The notes below the pieces were generated by a model. The model did no database searches. It saw only the letters and a program-made list of their open reading frames with translations, and had not been told where the DNA came from. Below are positions 59,813 to 64,000 of a stretch of DNA of 64,000 nt, piece after piece. The first letter of the stretch is position 1, and the number at the start of each line of letters is the position of its first letter. Where the stretch lies: assembly GCF_000282315.2 (NCBI RefSeq), contig NZ_AKJN02000002.1:124001-188000 (forward strand), read 5' to 3'. The position numbers and the translations under genes were made by a program. This DNA comes from Pseudomonas sp. GM41(2012) (GTDB taxonomy: Bacteria > Pseudomonadota > Gammaproteobacteria > Pseudomonadales > Pseudomonadaceae).

Positions 59813-59913
59813 GCCCAGCGTTTTTTTCCGGTTTTTACTTCAAGCGCGGGTCGTTCCCTGTTTATCTGAACCCTGATGCCTAATTCATTCTTTGCCCTGG
59901 ATGTCCAAAAGCC

Positions 59914-62358
59914 TTGATTCGTCTGCTGAAATTTTTCGGATGGTCCATCGTCGCCGTTTTCTGCGGACTGCTCCTCGGTCTTAGCGGCGCCTTTCTCTAC
60001 CTTAGTCCGGGTTTACCATCCGTGGAGGCTCTGAGAAGCATCCAGTTGCAGATTCCTTTGCGGGTCTACAGCAGCGACAACAAGCTGATCGCAGAATTTG
60101 GCGAAATGCGCCGCACACCGATCCGGTTCGCCGACATTCCGCCCAATTTCATTAATGCGTTACTAAGTGCTGAAGATGACAACTTCGCCAATCACTACGG
60201 TGTCGACCCCAGCAGCCTGATGCGCGCGGCCACCCAGTTGGTAAAAAGCGGACACATTCAGTCCGGCGGCAGCACCATCACCATGCAGGTGGCGAAGAAC
60301 TTCTTCCTGACCAGCGAACGCAGCTTCTCACGCAAAACCACCGAAATTCTCCTGGCCCTGCAGATTGAACGGCAGTTGACCAAGGACGAGATCCTAGAGC
60401 TCTACGTCAACAAGATCTATCTGGGCAACCGCGCCTACGGCATCGAGGCCGCTGCACAGGTTTACTATGGCAAGTCGATTCGTGATGTCAGCCTGGCGCA
60501 GATGGCGATGATCGCCGGCCTGCCGAAAGCCCCTTCGCGCTTCAACCCGCTGGCCAATCCGGCCCGCAGCAAGGAACGTCGCGACTGGATCCTTGGGCGC
60601 ATGTACAAGCTCGGCAAAATCACCGAAGCCGACTACACCACCGCGATCAACGAGCCGCTGAACGCCAGTTATCACGTGCCGACCCCGGAAGTGAACGCAC
60701 CGTACATCGCTGAAATGGCCCGCGCCGAAATGGTCGGCCGTTATGGCAGCGACGCCTATACCGAGGGTTTCCGCGTCACCACCACGGTGCCGAGCAACCT
60801 GCAGGAAATGGCCAACACCGCAGTCCACGAAGGGTTGATGACCTACGACCAGCGTCATGGTTATCGCGGCCCGGAGTCGCGCCTGCCGGGCAAGACTCGC
60901 GAGGCCTGGACAATCGAGCTGACCAAGCAACGCACCATCAGCGGCCTTGAACCTGCCATCGTCACCCAGGTCGACAAGACCGGCCTGCAAGTGATGACCC
61001 GTACCGGTGACGAACACGTCGGCTGGGACAGCATGAAATGGGCGCGTCCGTTCCTGAACACCAACAGCATGGGCGCCAATCCGAAGCAGCCTTCGGACGT
61101 CGCCCAGGTCGGCGACCTGATTCGTGTGCAGCGCCAGCCGGACAACTCGCTGAAATTCAGCCAGATCCCGCAGGCTCAGGGTGCGCTGGTTTCCCTCGAT
61201 CCGCAGAACGGTGCCATTCGCTCCCTGGTCGGCGGCTTCGCCTTCGAGCAGAGCAATTACAACCGCGCCCTGCAGGCCAAGCGTCAGCCGGGCTCGAGCT
61301 TCAAACCGTTCGTCTACAGCGCCGCACTGGATAACGGCTACACCGCCGCCAGCCTGGTGAACGACGCACCGATCGTGTTCGTCGACGAATACCTGGACAA
61401 GGTCTGGCGGCCGAAGAACGACACCAACACCTTCCTCGGCCCGATCCGTCTGCGCGAAGGGCTGTACAAGTCGCGCAACCTGGTGTCGATCCGCCTGGTG
61501 CAGGCGCTGGGCGTTGATCGCACCATCGACTACATCAGCAAGTTCGGCTTCAACAAGCAGGACCTGCCGCGCAACTTGTCGCTGGCCCTGGGCACCGCGA
61601 CGCTGACGCCAATGGAAATCGCCACCGGCTGGAGTACTTTCGCCAACGGCGGCTACAAGATCACCCCTTACATCATCGAGAAGATCGAAAGCCGCAATGG
61701 CGACACGCTGTTCGTCGCCAACCCGTCGAGCGTCCCGAAAGGCAACGTCGCCACCGACGGCATCGCCGCCCCTGTCGCGGCCAACGCCTTCACCGTCAAC
61801 GCAACCCCGGGCGAAGCGCTGACTGCCCAGCCAGCGCCACAAACGCCGGCCGTGGCCGAGCGCATTATCGATGGTCGCACCACTTTCATCCTCAACAGCA
61901 TGCTCGAGGACGTCATCAAACTCGGCACCGGCCGCCGCGCCCTGGCCTTGGGCCGCAGCGACATTGCGGGCAAGACCGGTACTACCAACGAATCCAAGGA
62001 CGCCTGGTTCTCTGGGTACAACGCCGATTATGTGACCACTGTCTGGACCGGTTTCGACCAGCCTGAAAGCCTGGGTCGCAAGGAGTTCGGCGGTACCGTC
62101 GCCCTGCCTATCTGGATGAACTACATGGGCGCCGCACTCAAAGGCCTGCCGCCCCATACGCAGCCAGAGCCGGAAGGTATTCTCAGTCTGCGAGTCGACC
62201 CGATCAGCGGCCGTGCAGCCACCCCAGGCACGCCAGGCGCCTACTTCGAGCTGTTCAAGGCCGAAGACACGCCACCGTCGGCGAACGAACTGGGCAACGG
62301 CACTGCGCCGGGCAGCCCACTGCCTGCGGATGAAGCGGCACCGATCGATTTGTTCTGA
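59914..62358 (+). CDS. ponA: penicillin-binding protein 1A
   Basis: Bifunctional class A PBP of 814 residues, anchored by the N-terminal helix (about 8-32). The glycosyltransferase domain has the catalytic glutamate in LLSAEDDNFANHYG, with GGSTITMQVAKNFF and NKIYLGNRAYGIEAAAQVYY. The transpeptidase has the serine in PGSSFKP, SRN in KSRNLVS and KTGT in AGKTGTTNESKD. The start is TTG 59914, which gives the conserved LIRLLKFFGW. An ATG at 59901 is out of frame. Divergent from pilM as in P. aeruginosa. The end ...AAPIDLF is the usual one. Confidence 0.96.
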   Translation: MIRLLKFFGWSIVAVFCGLLLGLSGAFLYLSPGLPSVEALRSIQLQIPLRVYSSDNKLIAEFGEMRRTPIRFADIPPNFINALLSAEDDNFANHYGVDPSSLMRAATQLVKSGHIQSGGSTITMQVAKNFFLTSERSFSRKTTEILLALQIERQLTKDEILELYVNKIYLGNRAYGIEAAAQVYYGKSIRDVSLAQMAMIAGLPKAPSRFNPLANPARSKERRDWILGRMYKLGKITEADYTTAINEPLNASYHVPTPEVNAPYIAEMARAEMVGRYGSDAYTEGFRVTTTVPSNLQEMANTAVHEGLMTYDQRHGYRGPESRLPGKTREAWTIELTKQRTISGLEPAIVTQVDKTGLQVMTRTGDEHVGWDSMKWARPFLNTNSMGANPKQPSDVAQVGDLIRVQRQPDNSLKFSQIPQAQGALVSLDPQNGAIRSLVGGFAFEQSNYNRALQAKRQPGSSFKPFVYSAALDNGYTAASLVNDAPIVFVDEYLDKVWRPKNDTNTFLGPIRLREGLYKSRNLVSIRLVQALGVDRTIDYISKFGFNKQDLPRNLSLALGTATLTPMEIATGWSTFANGGYKITPYIIEKIESRNGDTLFVANPSSVPKGNVATDGIAAPVAANAFTVNATPGEALTAQPAPQTPAVAERIIDGRTTFILNSMLEDVIKLGTGRRALALGRSDIAGKTGTTNESKDAWFSGYNADYVTTVWTGFDQPESLGRKEFGGTVALPIWMNYMGAALKGLPPHTQPEPEGILSLRVDPISGRAATPGTPGAYFELFKAEDTPPSANELGNGTAPGSPLPADEAAPIDLF

Positions 62359-62372
62359 TCGCCTGATGCTGC

Positions 62373-62409
62373 AAAAAGCCCCGCCTTCGAAAGAGGAGCG
62401 GGGTTTTTT
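62373..62409 (+). terminator. intrinsic terminator of ponA
   Basis: CCCCGC (62379-62384) pairs with GCGGGG (62398-62403), preceded by AAAAA and followed by six T residues, 15 bp after the ponA stop. Confidence 0.9.
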
Positions 62410-62447
62410 GTTGCCTGCCAGTAATGAATGCATTGACCGGTCGGCCG

Positions 62448-62516
62448 CCTTCGCGAGCAAGCCCGCTCCCACAGGGGAATGCATTCCAAATGTGGGAGCG
62501 GGCTTGCTCGCGAAGG
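62448..62516. repeat. inverted REP pair between ponA and the malic enzyme gene
   Basis: GCCTTCGCGAGCAAGCCCGC...CCCACA (to 62473) and its inverse TGTGGGAGCGGGCTTGCTCG... (from 62491) flank a 17-nt spacer. It lies between the two terminators of the convergent genes. Confidence 0.92.
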
Positions 62517-62548
62517 CGCCATCACAACCGCTGCAAAACTCCCAGATA

Positions 62549-62585
62549 TAAAAAAACCCCGACTCAATAAGAGCCGGGGCTTTGT
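62549..62585 (-). terminator. intrinsic terminator of the malic enzyme gene
   Basis: Read on the minus strand: GCCCCGGCTC, loop TTATT, GAGTCGGGG then seven T residues, about 20 bp after the stop codon. One mismatch lies in the stem. Confidence 0.9.
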
Positions 62586-62604
62586 GTTGAAGCGCTACAA
62601 CGAC

Positions 62605-63873
62605 TTAGCCGTTGAACACGTCATCCACGCTTTTCAGCGGGTAGTTCTTCGGATACGGCAGGGTCGCTACGCCGGTCTCGATCGCGGCCTTGGCCACGGC
62701 ATCGGAGATCACGGTGATCAGACGGGCATCCATTGGTTTCGGAATGATGTACTCACGACCGAATTCCAGTTTGATGCCGCCGTAGGCGTCGCACACTTCC
62801 TGAGGAACCGGCAGCTTGGCCAGTTCGCGCAGGGCGTTGGCCGCAGCCACTTTCATTTCTTCGTTGATGCGCTTGGCGCGAACGTCCAGGGCACCACGGA
62901 AGATGAACGGGAAGCCCAGCACGTTGTTGACCTGGTTCGGGTAGTCCGAACGGCCGGTCGCCATGATCACGTCGTCACGGGTGGCGTGAGCCAGTTCCGG
63001 GGCGATTTCCGGATCAGGGTTCGAGCACGCGAACACGATCGGGTTGGCCGCCATGGACTTCAGGCCTTCAGCGCTCAGCAGGTTCGGGCCGGACAGGCCA
63101 ACGAACACGTCCGCGCCTTTCAAGGCGTCGGCCAGCGTGCGTTTTTCAGTCGAGTGAGCGAAAACAGCCTTGTACTGGTTCAGGTCGTCACGGCCGGAGT
63201 GGATCACGCCGGTACGGTCAACCATGAAGATGTTTTCGATGTTGGCACCCATGCTCACCAGCAATTTCATGCAGGAGATGGCGGCAGCACCGGCGCCCAG
63301 GCAGACGATCTTGGCGTCAGCGAGGGTTTTGCCAGCGATTTCCAGGGCGTTGATCATGCCGGCCGCAGTAACGATCGCGGTGCCGTGCTGGTCATCGTGG
63401 AATACCGGAATGTCGCACTGCTCGATCAGAGCACGTTCGATCTCAAAGCACTCAGGTGCCTTGATGTCTTCCAGGTTGATGCCACCGAAGGTGATGGAGA
63501 TGCGCTTGACGGTGTCGATGAAGGCTTGCGGGCTTTCGGAGTCGACTTCGATGTCGAAAACGTCGATGCCGGCGAAGCGCTTGAACAGCACGCCTTTACC
63601 TTCCATTACTGGCTTGGAAGCCAATGGGCCGAGGTTACCCAGGCCGAGAATTGCGGTGCCATCGGAAATGACTGCAACCAGATTGCCCTTGCCGGTGTAC
63701 TTGTAGGCGAGTTCAGGGTCGCGGGCGATTTCGCGGACTGGTTCGGCTACACCGGGGCTGTAAGCCAGCGACAGGTCGCGGGCGGTAGCGGTGGCTTTGG
63801 TGAGCTCGACGCTCAGCTTCCCTGGACGAGGATGGGCATGATATTCGAGAGCGGCAGTTTTCAAATCAGACAT
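62605..63873 (-). CDS. maeB: malic enzyme, short form without phosphotransacetylase domain
   Basis: Oxidative decarboxylation of malate to pyruvate with NAD(P)+. 422 residues, so it lacks the PTA-like C-terminal half of E. coli MaeB. Signatures are LSLAYSPGVAEPVREIA, LGNLGPLASKPVMEGKG, VFHDDQHGTAIVTAAG (metal/substrate D) and the dinucleotide site VCLGAGAAAISCMKLL. The start at 63873 gives the family N-terminus MSDLKTAALEYHAHPRPGKL with GGA about 8 nt upstream; a longer in-frame extension has no family similarity. It lies at the same place, beside ponA, in P. aeruginosa. Confidence 0.94.
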   Translation of the reverse strand: MSDLKTAALEYHAHPRPGKLSVELTKATATARDLSLAYSPGVAEPVREIARDPELAYKYTGKGNLVAVISDGTAILGLGNLGPLASKPVMEGKGVLFKRFAGIDVFDIEVDSESPQAFIDTVKRISITFGGINLEDIKAPECFEIERALIEQCDIPVFHDDQHGTAIVTAAGMINALEIAGKTLADAKIVCLGAGAAAISCMKLLVSMGANIENIFMVDRTGVIHSGRDDLNQYKAVFAHSTEKRTLADALKGADVFVGLSGPNLLSAEGLKSMAANPIVFACSNPDPEIAPELAHATRDDVIMATGRSDYPNQVNNVLGFPFIFRGALDVRAKRINEEMKVAAANALRELAKLPVPQEVCDAYGGIKLEFGREYIIPKPMDARLITVISDAVAKAAIETGVATLPYPKNYPLKSVDDVFNG

Positions 63874-64000
63874 AGGGGCATTCCGCTTTTTACTGTGGGA
63901 CAGACGGACCGCCGAGGATACTCGTGTCGCAAAGTCCCTACAAGACTGACCGGTCACCCCTGTCAAGCGCCCGGCCCTACGACTTTGGACCAAGAGCCAC

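Noticed and set aside
63938..63966. TTGACA on the minus strand upstream of the malic enzyme gene
   Set aside because: No acceptable -10 hexamer at 16-19 bp spacing (TTGTAG at 17 bp matches only two bases).

Overview
The window is chromosomal DNA of a fluorescent pseudomonad, most likely of the Pseudomonas fluorescens group. The evidence is the high G+C, the many GTGGGAGC-type REP/REPIN palindromes, and a core gene order (acyl-CoA dehydrogenase, K+/H+ antiporter, mscK, selO, parA-like, lysR/MFS, hemE, gltDB, damX, aroBK, pilQPONM, ponA, malic enzyme) that I recognise from memory as the order of the PA5020-PA5046 interval of P. aeruginosa.

Layout. 1-4845: divergent proline utilisation genes putP (cut by the window edge) and putA, separated by a control region with six GTTGCA PutA-operator hexamers. 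5093-6895: a 600-residue acyl-CoA dehydrogenase. 7042-11510: two chemoreceptor genes that flank a small zapA-like/zapB-like pair. 11845-19361: nhaP2/cvrA, mscK, selO, an orphan HigA-N-terminus-like gene and trxC. 19493-20263: a ParA-like ATPase. 20618-38849: a 20-gene, tightly overlapping operon for an aryl polyene (APE) pigment-lipid. It has a KS/chain-length-factor pair, a second KS, KR, two hot-dog dehydratases (one fused to the aryl ligase), two ACPs, ammonia-lyase, thioesterase, methyltransferase, FAD-dependent halogenase-like enzyme, acyl- and glycosyltransferases, LolA-like protein, MMPL exporter, DUF3261 lipoprotein and a CPA2-antiporter-like membrane protein. 39058-41831: an orphan PemK/MazF-type toxin gene, then a divergent LysR/MFS pair. 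41910-43822: a lower-G+C two-gene Septu-type anti-phage locus (PtuA ATPase, PtuB HNH nuclease). 43879-59698: a long run of minus-strand housekeeping genes (pilMNOPQ, aroK, aroB, damX, gltB, gltD, hemE). 59914-62358: ponA on the plus strand. 62605-63873: a short-form malic enzyme on the minus strand.

The accessory material (APE operon, orphan toxin, Septu) sits in two gaps of an otherwise conserved backbone. The most unusual local features are two REP elements inside the APE operon that are open in frame with the following gene. In the apeN-type lipoprotein gene the REP separates the only well-placed start codon from the signal peptide. Other points of note are an ammonia-lyase with a Phe-His selectivity pair, a sigma-28-like promoter that fixes the start of one chemoreceptor, a structured leader before ptuA, and a hairpin against the Shine-Dalgarno of the TTG-started selO. 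No tRNA, rRNA, CRISPR array or insertion sequence was seen.
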